Positions 9,624 to 17,581 of a stretch of 64,000 bases of DNA are shown piece after piece. This DNA comes from Hyphomonadaceae bacterium TMED5 (GTDB lineage Bacteria; Pseudomonadota; Alphaproteobacteria; Caulobacterales; Hyphomonadaceae). Both the position numbers and the translations under genes were made by a program. Position 1 is the stretch's first letter, and each line of letters opens with the position of its first letter. The notes beneath the pieces were generated by a model. That model saw only the letters and a list, made by a program, of their open reading frames with translations. It had not been told where the DNA came from and did not search any database. The DNA lies in assembly GCA_002173095.1 (NCBI GenBank), contig NHBK01000014.1:186001-250000 (forward strand). The letters run 5' to 3'.

Positions 9624-10561
9624 AGTCTGCGCTCTGCGGCATCCCAGAATAGCTGCGCTGCATCCACGCCGGTAAAGCGCTTCATTTCCTGAACGCCCGT
9701 TGGTGAGGTTACGTTGATTTCGGTCAGCTTGTCGCCAATCACATCAATTCCAACCAGCACCAGGCCGCGCTCTTTCAGGGCCGGGCCAATGCGGCGACAA
9801 ATTTCCAGATCAGTTTCAGTCAGATCAACCGGGTGGGCTGTACCGCCGACATGAAGATTGGATCGGGCCTCGCCCTCTTTCGGTACGCGGTTGATTGCGC
9901 CAGCCGGTTCGCCGTCAATCAGAATGACCCGCTTATCGCCTTTGGAGACATCTGGCAGGAAGGCCTGAATGATGAAAGGCTCGCGATTACGTTCCAGAAA
10001 CATCTCAAGAAGGGAGCCATAATTGGAATCCTTCTTGCTCACTTTGAACACGCCTGCACCGCCATTGCCGTAAAGCGGCTTCATGATCACATCGCCATGG
10101 CGTTCCCGGAAGGCGTCGATTTCGACCGGGTCACGCGTGATAAGGGTTTCCGGCAGCAGGCCAGGAAAGAGAATAGGAAACAGCTTTTCTGGAGACGATC
10201 TTACCCATTCCGGGTCGTTCAGGACCAGCGTTGTACCTTTGAGAAGTTCCAGAAGGTGCGCGGCCGTGATGTAGGACATATCAAAAGGCGGGTCCTGACG
10301 CATCAGCACCACATCAATATCGTCCTGTAGATCAAGGCGGACTTCGGGGCCAAAAACACCCGGTTCGCCTGGAACGCGCTGAACGGTTACGGGGCGAGCG
10401 CGCGCATAAAGACGCCCATCAAGGCAGGAAAGATGCTTCGGCTCATAAACCCAAAGCTGACCTCCACGCGCCTGAGCAGCTTCTGCCAGTGCGAAGGTTG
10501 TGTCCGCATTGATGTCCACCGTTTCCAACGGGTCCATCTGGATAGCAATTCTCAGGCTCAT
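9608..10561 (-). CDS. gshB: Glutathione synthetase
   Basis: ATP-grasp ligase that joins gamma-glutamylcysteine and glycine to make glutathione in the cytoplasm. The N-terminal signature is MSLRIAIQMDPLETVDI; MRQDPPFDMSYI, MKPLYGNGGAGVFKV (ATP-binding loop) and NVTSPTGVQEM near the C-terminus are all typical of prokaryotic GshB. Length is 317 residues, the usual size. I chose ATG 10561 because GGAGAGA sits eight bases upstream; in-frame extension to 10597 lacks a site. The tail overlaps the TadG-like gene by 16 bp in convergent orientation. No gshA is in the window. Confidence 0.95.
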   Translation of the reverse strand: MSLRIAIQMDPLETVDINADTTFALAEAAQARGGQLWVYEPKHLSCLDGRLYARARPVTVQRVPGEPGVFGPEVRLDLQDDIDVVLMRQDPPFDMSYITAAHLLELLKGTTLVLNDPEWVRSSPEKLFPILFPGLLPETLITRDPVEIDAFRERHGDVIMKPLYGNGGAGVFKVSKKDSNYGSLLEMFLERNREPFIIQAFLPDVSKGDKRVILIDGEPAGAINRVPKEGEARSNLHVGGTAHPVDLTETDLEICRRIGPALKERGLVLVGIDVIGDKLTEINVTSPTGVQEMKRFTGVDAAQLFWDAAERRLQSTR

Positions 10562-10715
10562 AGTGCGTCTCTCCGTATTGAGACCACACATATTCATTCC
10601 GGGCCCATTTCGCCAGTCATGAAACGAAAGCCTCGCTCAATAGTGAGATAAGCCCTGCTACCAGAGCGCAGGACGCATCAGCATCAGCCAGACGATTGTA
10701 AGTACGGGAAGAAAT

Positions 10716-10735
10716 GCCCGGCTAGCTAGCCGGGC
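10716..10735 (-). terminator. Possible terminator hairpin over the BON gene stop codon
   Basis: A perfect 20-bp palindrome (GCCCGGCTAG on each strand) spans the TAG stop of the BON lipoprotein gene. On the minus strand it is followed only by ATTTCTT rather than a clean U tract, so termination is plausible but not assured. It could equally be a protein-binding site. Confidence 0.35.
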
Positions 10736-11390
10736 CACCTACGAGTTCATTATTCGGTGCATAGGCATTGCCGCCATTTGCCGCTTCATTCCGGCGTTGC
10801 TCTGCAGTGGCACGCGCATCAACGTCACGAATTTGAACGAAAGAGACCACTTCATTCACGCCGCGTACGACGCTGGCATGTTCTGCAATGCGCTGAAGTT
10901 CTTCAGATGAACGCGCAATGCCCATCAGATAGACCGTGCCATCATATGTCTCGATATTGACGTTTACGCTCTTAACCGACTGGTCGGTGAGCAGGCGCGA
11001 ACGGACGCGCGCGGTAATCCATTCATCGTTAAGGTTCTGACGGACACCGCCAGCGTCACGAATTTGGATTTCATTGGCGACATCGTCCACGAGAACTGAC
11101 TCCCAGGCGATACGCTCTGCTTCCAGACGATCTTCCATAGTGGCGACGCGGCCAGACAAGAGAACGATCCGGCCTGAAACCTCAACATCGACTTCATTGT
11201 AACGGACAGGGCCGTTGGCGAGCAGTCGCGCTTTGATTTCATTGGACATATTGGCGTCGTCCAGGCTTTCGCCGATTGAGCGGTCCTGAACGGCTGCAAC
11301 GCCGACAGCGCCAGCTGCGCCGACAACACCTGCAACACAGGAGGTAAGAGGCACAATAGCCCCAATGAGCAGTAGAGCGCGGACTGACAT
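10722..11390 (-). CDS. Lipoprotein with two BON domains (DolP/YraP-like)
   Basis: A 222-residue outer-membrane lipoprotein candidate. The signal peptide MSVRALLLIGAIVPLTSC ends in an LTSC lipobox. Two BON domains follow (about residues 48-117 and 123-190), the second with YDGTVYLMGIARS. The tail is polar. BON pairs occur in DolP (YraP), an E. coli lipoprotein that supports outer-membrane integrity and amidase control. The neighbours yraN, rsmI and an LppC/LpoA-like gene repeat the E. coli yraL-yraM-yraN-yraP neighbourhood, which supports a DolP-like role. ATG 11390 has GGAG seven bases upstream. A CtrA-like box lies 44 bp upstream. Confidence 0.85.
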   Translation of the reverse strand: MSVRALLLIGAIVPLTSCVAGVVGAAGAVGVAAVQDRSIGESLDDANMSNEIKARLLANGPVRYNEVDVEVSGRIVLLSGRVATMEDRLEAERIAWESVLVDDVANEIQIRDAGGVRQNLNDEWITARVRSRLLTDQSVKSVNVNIETYDGTVYLMGIARSSEELQRIAEHASVVRGVNEVVSFVQIRDVDARATAEQRRNEAANGGNAYAPNNELVGGPAS

Positions 11391-11433
11391 GGAAAACTCC
11401 GTCGTGATACCGAAACAGATTATACCCTGTCTC

Positions 11434-11448
11434 TTAACCATGAGTTAG
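11434..11448 (-). promoter_or_regulatory. CtrA-like box upstream of the BON lipoprotein gene
   Basis: TTAA-CCATGAG-TTAG fits the CtrA consensus TTAA-N7-TTAA with one mismatch and includes the frequent TTAACCAT core. It lies inside the 3' end of yraN, 44 bp before the BON gene start. CtrA binding is inferred from motif only. Confidence 0.35.
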
Positions 11449-11820
11449 GGGAAAATCGGGTCGCCACGCGTCATGAATGTGGCAAAACCTTAATCCCGGA
11501 AGCACAATGAAGAGATCATAGCGCCGGTCTGAATTGTAATATTGGCCGCTTCCGCGCGCGAGATAGAGATCAGCGGCCCGTCCGATACGTTGCCAGCTGG
11601 AAGCGGGCACGGCCTCTGCGCCAAGTTCAAATGTTTTTCGCTTTTTGACCTCGACAATGACGATGAGATCACCCTTTCGGCAGACAAGATCCAGTTCTCC
11701 ACTGGGAAGCTTTTCGCGTCGGCCAAGTGTGCGATAACCCTTCAGAAAGAGGATGAATTCCGCATAATGCTCTGCGAAACGCCCGGCCGCTTCGGCCTTC
11801 TGTCGGGCGCCGCGCGGCAT
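11434..11820 (-). CDS. yraN: YraN family protein (UPF0102), nuclease-fold
   Basis: A 128-residue member of the UPF0102/YraN family, which has an endonuclease-like PD-(D/E)XK fold of uncertain cellular role. Visible family residues include GELDLVCRKGD and IVIVEVKKRK, supplying the Asp...Glu-x-Lys core. The length is typical. The ATG overlaps the rsmI stop codon as TAATG at 11818-11822, so it is co-translated with rsmI; the BON gene starts 44 bp downstream. The rsmI-yraN pairing is conserved across proteobacteria. Confidence 0.9.
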   Translation of the reverse strand: MPRGARQKAEAAGRFAEHYAEFILFLKGYRTLGRREKLPSGELDLVCRKGDLIVIVEVKKRKTFELGAEAVPASSWQRIGRAADLYLARGSGQYYNSDRRYDLFIVLPGLRFCHIHDAWRPDFPLTHG

Positions 11821-12725
11821 TAGTCGGCTTTATCTTTCTGGGCGTTTTGCAGCTCTACAGCGCGGGCATAGAGGTCGCGTTTTGACAGCGAAAACTCTTT
11901 AGCGGCCGCATTGGCCGCGCCTTTCGCGCCGAGCGATTCCAGACGATCAAGCAGATAGCCATCAATATCGGCCTCACCCGCTGTGCCAGCCTCGTCACCT
12001 GTAAGTGAAACCATCAGAACGATTTCGCCCTTCAGCTTGTCACTTGAATTGAGCTCTTCCAGAAATGCGCCGGCTTCAGAATGCACAATCGTTTCGAACA
12101 TTTTGGTGAGCTCTCGCGCCATAACGAGTTCGGTCTCTGCGCCAAAGACCTCTATAATGGCCGAAACGGTGTCAGCCAGACGATTGCCGGTCTCATAGAA
12201 GATGAGTGTGGTTTTTTGGCCAGCGAAGGATTTCAGCCGGTCGAGGCGCTGGCCGGTTTTGACCGGTAAAAAGCCCGCAAAGGTGAAAGTATCGGTGGGC
12301 AGGCCGCCCGCACTCAACGCTGCGGTAAGCGCTGATGGGCCGGGCAGTGGCACTACTTTATGGCCTTCATCGCGAACGTCGCGGACCAGTTTAAAGCCCG
12401 GGTCAGAAATCAATGGCGTTCCGGCATCTGAAACCAGAGCGATTGATTTACCTTCTTCCAGCAGGCTGATGATCTGTGGCCGCATCTGCGCCCCATTATG
12501 GTCATGGTAGGTCCGTAGAGAGGTTGTAATGCCATAGGCATCGAGCAGGCGACGGGTCTGACGCGTGTCTTCTGCATAAATCACATCAACACCGGCGAGT
12601 GTGTCCAATGCACGTAAAGTTACATCGCGGAGATTGCCAATCGGTGTTGCCACCACATACAAAGCCGAGGACAAATCGACAGGGCGAATGAGTTGTGTCA
12701 CAGGTTTGACCTCGTTAGCGTTCAT
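11820..12725 (-). CDS. rsmI: 16S rRNA (cytidine(1402)-2'-O)-methyltransferase
   Basis: SAM-dependent enzyme that 2'-O-methylates C1402 in the decoding centre of 16S rRNA. Diagnostic blocks are YVVATPIGNLRDVTLRAL, AEDTRQTRRLLD, SDAGTPLISDPG and LPGPSALTAAL, all typical of the tetrapyrrole-methylase fold in RsmI. Length is 301 residues. The start region faces the LppC-like gene on the other strand, with start codons about 40 bp apart, so the two promoters must overlap. yraN follows in an overlapping arrangement. Confidence 0.95.
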   Translation of the reverse strand: MNANEVKPVTQLIRPVDLSSALYVVATPIGNLRDVTLRALDTLAGVDVIYAEDTRQTRRLLDAYGITTSLRTYHDHNGAQMRPQIISLLEEGKSIALVSDAGTPLISDPGFKLVRDVRDEGHKVVPLPGPSALTAALSAGGLPTDTFTFAGFLPVKTGQRLDRLKSFAGQKTTLIFYETGNRLADTVSAIIEVFGAETELVMARELTKMFETIVHSEAGAFLEELNSSDKLKGEIVLMVSLTGDEAGTAGEADIDGYLLDRLESLGAKGAANAAAKEFSLSKRDLYARAVELQNAQKDKAD

Positions 12726-12764
12726 AAAGCATACGGTCCGACAAGTCGGGGGACCTTGGAGAAT

Positions 12765-14078
12765 ATGACGATGAAACTGGAACTAGCTTTACGGCAGTTT
12801 TCCGCAGTGCCAAGCCTGGTACTGGCAGGTTTTCTGGTAACAGCCTGCGCAACTGCGCCGGCGCGTCCGCCAGCACCTATTTCTACGGGACAGCCGCGCA
12901 CGGATCCAGTCCCAATGCCTGACCCAACTGAAGAACCGGTTGAAGAGCTCCCTGAAGAGGTGGATCCAGACGAAGAACTGGCCGAGCTTCTGCATGTGAC
13001 GCCTGACTTCATGGAAGGCCGGGACGTTCATCGCGTCGCTGTTCTCCTGCCATTTTCTCATTCGAATGCCGCTGTGCGTCATCAGGCTTCCGGCCTTCTG
13101 GCCGCTGTTGAAATGGCTCTATTTGATCAGGGCGCTAATAACATTCTGATCCTTCCAAAAGATACGGCGGGCGATGCGCGCCAGACCGCATCTGTGACAT
13201 CAGAAGCCATTCGCGAGGGTGCCGACGTTATTATTGGCCCGCTGTTCGCGACGAGTGTTCAGTCGGCTGCGGAAACTGCGCGTCAGGAAGACATTCCCGT
13301 GATCGCGTTTTCTAATGACCGCTCCGTTGCAGGTGGCGGCGCTTATCTGATGAGTTTCCCACCGGAAGAAGAAGTTGCGCGTATCGTCGATTATGCGCTG
13401 GCGCAGAATATCAGCTATTTCGCCTTTATGGGTCCATCTTCTACCTATGCGCGCCGCGTGGAAACAGCGCTTCGCTTTGAGGCGGCACGCCGCGGTGGCC
13501 AGGTTGTCGGCTCTGAATTCTATGCACCAGACAAAGACAATCAGGCACCGGTTGATGAGGCGCAACGTCTGGCGAACCGTGTCACGGCTACGCTGAACCG
13601 CGGTATTGAACGTGTTGCGATCATGATCCCTGATGATGGTGTTCAGCTTCGCGCCGTTGCACCGCTTCTGCCATATTATGGCGTGAACCTTCGCCAGCTT
13701 CAGTATATCGGCACATCTGTCTGGGATGATGAAGAAATCTGGCGTGAACCGGTTCTGGAAAATGCGGTCTTTGCGATGGCTGATCCGGAAGACACTGCGT
13801 ATTTCGCGTCTGCTTATCAGTCTGCATATGGGTCATCGCCTGCCTCGCTGGCCAGCCTTGGCTATGATGCGGCCGCGCTTGCAATGTCATTCGTTCGCGA
13901 TGGTGAAGTGACGCGCGAAGAGCTGGAAGAATATGACGGCTTTCATGGCATGAATGGCCTCTTCCGTTTCCGTGATGATGGCACGGTCGAGCGTGGTCTT
14001 GCCATTATGGCGATTTCGCCAAGCGGACCGGTGCTGGTGGAAGATGCACCGTCGTCTTTCGTTGTTGGCGGCAGCTAA
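12765..14078 (+). CDS. LppC/LpoA-like lipoprotein, penicillin-binding protein activator family
   Basis: A 437-residue lipoprotein. The signal peptide ends in a lipobox (LVTAC) at about residues 25-29, followed by a Pro/Glu-rich linker to about residue 85. The rest is a periplasmic-binding-protein-like domain (VAVLLPFSHSN, GADVIIGPLFATS, PVIAFSNDRSVAGG, then YFAFMGPSSTYARR), as in LpoA/YraM and the type I periplasmic binding fold. LpoA activates PBP1A in gammaproteobacteria; whether this homolog does so here is inference. GGAGA at 12758-12762 precedes two candidate ATGs, 12765 and 12771; the second has the more usual spacing. It is divergent from rsmI, as in E. coli. Confidence 0.85.
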   Translation: MTMKLELALRQFSAVPSLVLAGFLVTACATAPARPPAPISTGQPRTDPVPMPDPTEEPVEELPEEVDPDEELAELLHVTPDFMEGRDVHRVAVLLPFSHSNAAVRHQASGLLAAVEMALFDQGANNILILPKDTAGDARQTASVTSEAIREGADVIIGPLFATSVQSAAETARQEDIPVIAFSNDRSVAGGGAYLMSFPPEEEVARIVDYALAQNISYFAFMGPSSTYARRVETALRFEAARRGGQVVGSEFYAPDKDNQAPVDEAQRLANRVTATLNRGIERVAIMIPDDGVQLRAVAPLLPYYGVNLRQLQYIGTSVWDDEEIWREPVLENAVFAMADPEDTAYFASAYQSAYGSSPASLASLGYDAAALAMSFVRDGEVTREELEEYDGFHGMNGLFRFRDDGTVERGLAIMAISPSGPVLVEDAPSSFVVGGS

Positions 14079-14084
14079 CCCAGT

Positions 14085-15242
14085 CTAAGGGGTGAGTTCG
14101 ACCGATATATAGTCGGCCAGCAACCAACCTTCTTCAGTAAGTTTCAGGCGGCCATCTTCTTCCAGAAGGTGGCCGCTTTCTTTCAGGCTGGTGAGCTTCA
14201 CGTCATTGAGCGGTTCGCCAAACAGGCGCTCTAGCTTTGCGCGCTCGACACCCATTTTGGACCGTAGCCCTAAAATAAGAGCTTCTTCAGCTGCCTCTCG
14301 GCCTGACAGGGTGAAACTGTCGGCCCAGCCCGTACCCGTGCTTTCTACGGCTTCGATATAATCGCTGACTTTTCGCGCGGCCTGTGTGGTGGTGCGTCCT
14401 GCGTCCAGATTAATCTTGCCCTCTGCGCCGGGGCCAATGCCCAGCCACTCCCCGCTCTGCCAATAGGTCAGATTATGTCGGGACCAGAACGCTTCACTGC
14501 GCGCATGGTTTGAAACCTCATAGGCGGGCAGGCCCGCATCAGCACATTGGCTGAGTGTTTCTGTATAAAGGTCAGCCTGCGCTTCATCATCGAGCGGTAT
14601 GAAGCGCTCGCGTTCTACCTGTTTGGCAAAGGCGGTCTTCTCTTTAATGGTCAGCTCGTACAGCGAGATATGCGGTGCGCCTGTGCCGAGCGCCTCTGAA
14701 AGCTCGCCTTTCCAGTCTTCAATCGACTGACCGGGCCGTGCATAGATCATGTCGATTGTGGTATTCGGGAAAACCGAAAGCGCCGCTTCTATCGCCGTTA
14801 GCGCCTGAGCGCGCGTGTGATTGCGTCCCAGAAACTTTAAAGCCTCATCGTTCAGAGCCTGCACGCCAAGCGAGAGCCGGTTAATGCCCGCGGCTTTCCA
14901 TGCGTTAAGCGCGCCGGGGGTTACGTCTTCTGGATTGGTTTCGAGGGTGATCTCAATTGGCACTTTGCTGGGCCAGAGCGTTTCACAAAGCTCGATCACA
15001 TCCTTCAGAAAGTCTGGTCGGCAGAGCGATGGCGTGCCGCCACCAAAATAGAGCGATGTCAGCTTTCTGTTCGGTGTACACTTTGCATGCGCTTTTAGAT
15101 CTGAAAGAATGGCCGCTTCCAGCGCTGACGTATCCCGGGATTTGGCGGCATACACATTGAAGTCGCAATAAGGGCAGACCCGCGCGCAGAATGGCCAGTG
15201 TATATAGACCCCAAAAAGCTGATCCGGCGCGGGCAGCGGCAT
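14085..15242 (-). CDS. hemW: Radical SAM heme chaperone HemW
   Basis: Cytoplasmic radical SAM protein that binds heme and is implicated in inserting it into respiratory targets. The HemW signature VYIHWPFC places the [4Fe-4S] cysteines at 19, 23 and 26 (C-x3-C-x2-C, unlike the HemN spacing). FGGGTPSLC, ETNPEDV and RLSLGVQALND follow. The 385 residues match the family. ATG 15242 comes one base after the rdgB stop, with GAAGG upstream; an in-frame TTG at 15257 would overlap rdgB. Often misannotated as coproporphyrinogen III oxidase; the cysteine pattern here argues for HemW. Confidence 0.93.
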   Translation of the reverse strand: MPLPAPDQLFGVYIHWPFCARVCPYCDFNVYAAKSRDTSALEAAILSDLKAHAKCTPNRKLTSLYFGGGTPSLCRPDFLKDVIELCETLWPSKVPIEITLETNPEDVTPGALNAWKAAGINRLSLGVQALNDEALKFLGRNHTRAQALTAIEAALSVFPNTTIDMIYARPGQSIEDWKGELSEALGTGAPHISLYELTIKEKTAFAKQVERERFIPLDDEAQADLYTETLSQCADAGLPAYEVSNHARSEAFWSRHNLTYWQSGEWLGIGPGAEGKINLDAGRTTTQAARKVSDYIEAVESTGTGWADSFTLSGREAAEEALILGLRSKMGVERAKLERLFGEPLNDVKLTSLKESGHLLEEDGRLKLTEEGWLLADYISVELTP

Positions 15243-15243
15243 A

Positions 15244-15849
15244 TTAAATGCCTTCAAGCATGGTTTTGAGTTTTACGAACGCATCTGCGCGGTGGCTCAT
15301 GGCATGCTTTTTATCCGGGTCCATTTCGCCAAAGGTGATGGTTTCGCCATCAGCGACGAAAATCGGGTCATAGACAAAGCCCTGATCGCCGCGCGCAGGG
15401 AATTCGAGATGGCCTCGCACCTCGCCTTCAAAGATTTCTGTATGGCCATCTGGCCAGCCAATGGCGAGCGCACAAACGAATCGCGCAGAATAATCGTCTG
15501 TATTTTTGGTCTTCAATTCGTCTTCGACACGTTTCATGGCGTTTTCAAAGCTGCGCGGTTCACCGGCCCAGCGCGCCGAATAAATGCCCGGCTGACCATT
15601 CAGAGCGAACACTTCAAGGCCTGAATCATCAGACAAAGCAGGCTTGCCAGTGGTTCGGGCAGCGGCCAGGGCCTTCAGAGCGGCGTTGCCGGCGAAGGTT
15701 TTTTCGGTTTCTTCCGGTTCTTCCAGATCAAGCTCGATTGCAGACGTCACGGTGAAGCCCAGAGGTTCGAATAACGCCTTCAATTCTTTGACTTTTCCCT
15801 TGTTGTGCGTCGCGGCGATCAGCGGGCCTGGAGATAGCGTTCTGGTCAT
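15244..15849 (-). CDS. rdgB: XTP/dITP diphosphohydrolase (RdgB/HAM1)
   Basis: House-cleaning pyrophosphatase that hydrolyses dITP, XTP and ITP so deaminated purines are not built into DNA or RNA. The family start IAATHNKGKVKEL is at residues 12-24, then SDDSGLEV, GQPGIYSARWAG, and near the C-terminus MDPDKKHAMSHRADA. Length 201 residues is standard. It is one base upstream of hemW, giving a two-gene unit. In related genomes rph usually sits directly upstream; here about 1.7 kb of plus-strand genes intervenes. Confidence 0.95.
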   Translation of the reverse strand: MTRTLSPGPLIAATHNKGKVKELKALFEPLGFTVTSAIELDLEEPEETEKTFAGNAALKALAAARTTGKPALSDDSGLEVFALNGQPGIYSARWAGEPRSFENAMKRVEDELKTKNTDDYSARFVCALAIGWPDGHTEIFEGEVRGHLEFPARGDQGFVYDPIFVADGETITFGEMDPDKKHAMSHRADAFVKLKTMLEGI

Positions 15850-15878
15850 ATAATGGGGCCTCTCTGGAAAAGATTTTC

Positions 15879-15930
15879 CGTTTTTCGATAATTTTTTTCT
15901 TGACGTTTTTCGATAAATACATATTGATAA
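15879..15930 (+). promoter_or_regulatory. Direct repeats around a putative promoter of the DUF2975/HTH block
   Basis: The 13-mer CGTTTTTCGATAA occurs exactly twice, at 15879-15891 and 15904-15916, 25 bp apart. Between them TTGACG (15900-15905) could be a -35 element with TATTGA at 15922-15927 as -10 (16-bp spacer). The arrangement suggests a regulated promoter reading rightward, perhaps an operator for the Xre-type protein encoded at 16742. Function is inferred. Confidence 0.45.
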
Positions 15931-16021
15931 AGGGCAAGACGGAACGAGCTAATTCCTCCCGACATAATGTCAAAGCTCTCATCCGGGACTTGAGTAACAT
16001 AGAAGGAAAGACACAGAAATT

Positions 16022-16135
16022 ATGAGTAAGTTCAAGAACTCAATCACCGACACTGCTATCGGTCTGGTATATTTTGGTATACCCATGATAGTGATGTCTG
16101 GGTTCGTCACCGCAATTTCGCCCTTGAGCGTATAG
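16022..16135 (+). CDS. Possible 37-residue hydrophobic micro-protein
   Basis: An ATG-initiated open frame of 37 codons downstream of the repeat-flanked promoter. The product begins MSKFKNSITDTAIG, with basic and polar residues, and continues as one hydrophobic stretch (LVYFGIPMIVMSGFVTAI) that could form a single membrane helix. AAGGAAAG lies about 10 bases upstream of the ATG, a usable but imperfect ribosome binding site. No family recognised. It could be a real small membrane protein or a leader of the DUF2975 operon; only its position and composition support it. Confidence 0.35.
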   Translation: MSKFKNSITDTAIGLVYFGIPMIVMSGFVTAISPLSV

Positions 16136-16150
16136 TCGTGGCGGTTTAGG

Positions 16151-16181
16151 CAGGGTGTTCTGCGAAAAGCAGTACACCCTG
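16151..16181 (+). other. Strong hairpin before the DUF2975 gene
   Basis: CAGGGTGTTCTGC (16151-16163) pairs with GCAGTACACCCTG (16169-16181) with a single mismatch and a GAAAA loop. There is no U tract after it, so it is not a classical terminator. It sits 30 bp before the DUF2975 start and after the micro-ORF, so it may be a processing, attenuation or operator element. Confidence 0.5.
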
Positions 16182-16210
16182 ATGCCGGTTGAGTTGGAGC
16201 TGACCCGAGT

Positions 16211-16735
16211 ATGCTGTTGAAGGCTTTAGGAAAAGGATCAATAGCTTCAGCGCTTTATGTGCTGATGACTGCGATTACAATTCTTGGCTGGATTGTGTTT
16301 GGCATTTGCGTAGCGATCCTCGTCATTACCATGGCGATCGATCTGTCTGGTGGTCAGCTGCAATGGGATCTTCTGGAAGGTAATCTTTCCGTCGACACCC
16401 CAACTTACCTTATTGGTTTCGGTAGTCTGTTCGTGATTTTCATCGGGTTCATCCTGATGGCCGGACAGCTGAAAACCATTCTGAAAACCCTGATTGATGG
16501 CGACCCGTTCGTACCAGAGAATGCGCGACGCCTCACCCGATTGGCCCTCATCGTTGGTGGAATGGAAATTTTCCGCCATATCCTTGGATTCGCTGCACAT
16601 GCTTTCCAGGTGAATACTTCGATGAATTTCTCAATTAACCTCGCCGCATGGGTCGCCGTGATAACACTTATGGTGCTAAGTCAGGTATTTGCTGAAGGCA
16701 CGCGCTTGCGCGAAGAAGAAAAAATGACGATCTGA
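16211..16735 (+). CDS. DUF2975 family four-helix membrane protein
   Basis: A 174-residue inner-membrane protein with helices at about 12-42, 63-88, 110-130 and 143-163. The family-typical cytoplasmic segment LKTLIDGDPFVPENARRL lies between helices 2 and 3, and the tail QVFAEGTRLREEEKMTI ends the domain. DUF2975 proteins are commonly encoded next to a small Xre-type regulator, as here, where the HTH gene begins six bases after the stop; function is unknown, though the pair resembles a membrane-linked regulatory unit. GGAG lies about 11 bases upstream of the ATG, after a strong hairpin. The block separates rdgB from rph. Confidence 0.8.
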   Translation: MLLKALGKGSIASALYVLMTAITILGWIVFGICVAILVITMAIDLSGGQLQWDLLEGNLSVDTPTYLIGFGSLFVIFIGFILMAGQLKTILKTLIDGDPFVPENARRLTRLALIVGGMEIFRHILGFAAHAFQVNTSMNFSINLAAWVAVITLMVLSQVFAEGTRLREEEKMTI

Positions 16736-16741
16736 TAAAAA

Positions 16742-16978
16742 ATGCCGATTCGAGTAACCCTAGATCGCGTCCTTCTGGATCGCCGCATGTCACTGACAGA
16801 GCTCAGTGATCGGGTCGGTGTGACTCTTGCGAACCTGTCCATCCTTAAAACAGGTAAGGCAAAAGCCGTTCGTTTCTCTACGCTTGAAGCGCTTTGCCGT
16901 GAGCTGGACTGCCAGCCTGCGGATTTGCTCGCCTTTGATGATGATGGTGAGGACTCGGTTTCCGAAGCGGCCGAGTAA
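16742..16978 (+). CDS. Small Xre/Cro-type HTH regulator (YozG-like)
   Basis: A 78-residue helix-turn-helix protein with MSLTELSDRVGVTLANLSIL as the HTH core (about residues 16-35) and the family continuation FSTLEALCRELDCQPADLL. The compact single-domain architecture matches the Xre proteins encoded with DUF2975 membrane proteins. It most likely autoregulates the operon; the 13-bp direct repeats at 15879-15916 are candidate operators. The gene starts six bases after the DUF2975 stop, so the two are cotranscribed. An acidic tail (DDDGEDSVSEAAE) ends the protein. Confidence 0.88.
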   Translation: MPIRVTLDRVLLDRRMSLTELSDRVGVTLANLSILKTGKAKAVRFSTLEALCRELDCQPADLLAFDDDGEDSVSEAAE

Positions 16979-17075
16979 AACCACGCCCGGAATCTGTCCG
17001 GACACAATTTTCTGCTAAAATCTGCTCTGAACTTTGCCATTGCCATAAGGCATGCGCATGGCTACGGGAACGCGC

Positions 17076-17567
17076 ATGGAAAAACTCGTCATTCTCACAA
17101 CTGGTGGCACGCTCGATAAGGACCATGACACCTTTACCGAGAGCCTCGTCCTCGGCGCGGAAAACATCACCAATGTTCCGGAGCTTCTGCGTATTGCTCG
17201 CACGAAGTATCCGCGCGTGCAGCCGATTATGAGCCTGGATAGCCTCGATATGACGGATGAACACCGCGAACAGATCCTGGGTGCAGTGAAAATCGTGCCG
17301 GAACGCTGTGTCGTCATCACGCATGGGACAGGCACGATGGAAGTGACCGCGCGCTATCTGGACGGCAAAACCGGCGACAAGACAGTAATCCTGACGGGCG
17401 CACTTCGTCCGTTTGCTATCGGTAAGTCAGATGCGGGCTTTAATGTGGGCGGCGCAGTTATTGCGGCCCAGACCCTGCCGGCTGGCGTTTATGCCGTCAT
17501 GAATGGCCGGGTGTTCAACGCGACCGATGTGCACAAGGATGTGCAGACCGGCCGGTTTGATATTTGA
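17076..17567 (+). CDS. Half-length asparaginase-like protein
   Basis: A 163-residue protein matching only the N-terminal domain of type I/II L-asparaginases; stand-alone versions of this size exist. The nucleophile loop TTGGTLDK is present (Thr12 in the usual nucleophile position). The second signature reads ITHGTGTMEVTARYL, where enzymes normally have HGTDTM: Gly86 replaces the substrate-binding Asp. A later block, LTGALRPFAIGKSDAGFN, is kept. Activity on asparagine is therefore doubtful. Starts at 17052 and 17058 are also in frame; 17076 has GGGAA six bases upstream and gives the family-like MEKLVILTTGGT. It converges with rph and belongs to the block inserted between rph and rdgB. Confidence 0.75.
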   Translation: MEKLVILTTGGTLDKDHDTFTESLVLGAENITNVPELLRIARTKYPRVQPIMSLDSLDMTDEHREQILGAVKIVPERCVVITHGTGTMEVTARYLDGKTGDKTVILTGALRPFAIGKSDAGFNVGGAVIAAQTLPAGVYAVMNGRVFNATDVHKDVQTGRFDI

Positions 17568-17581
17568 TCGGGTTAGCTGGA

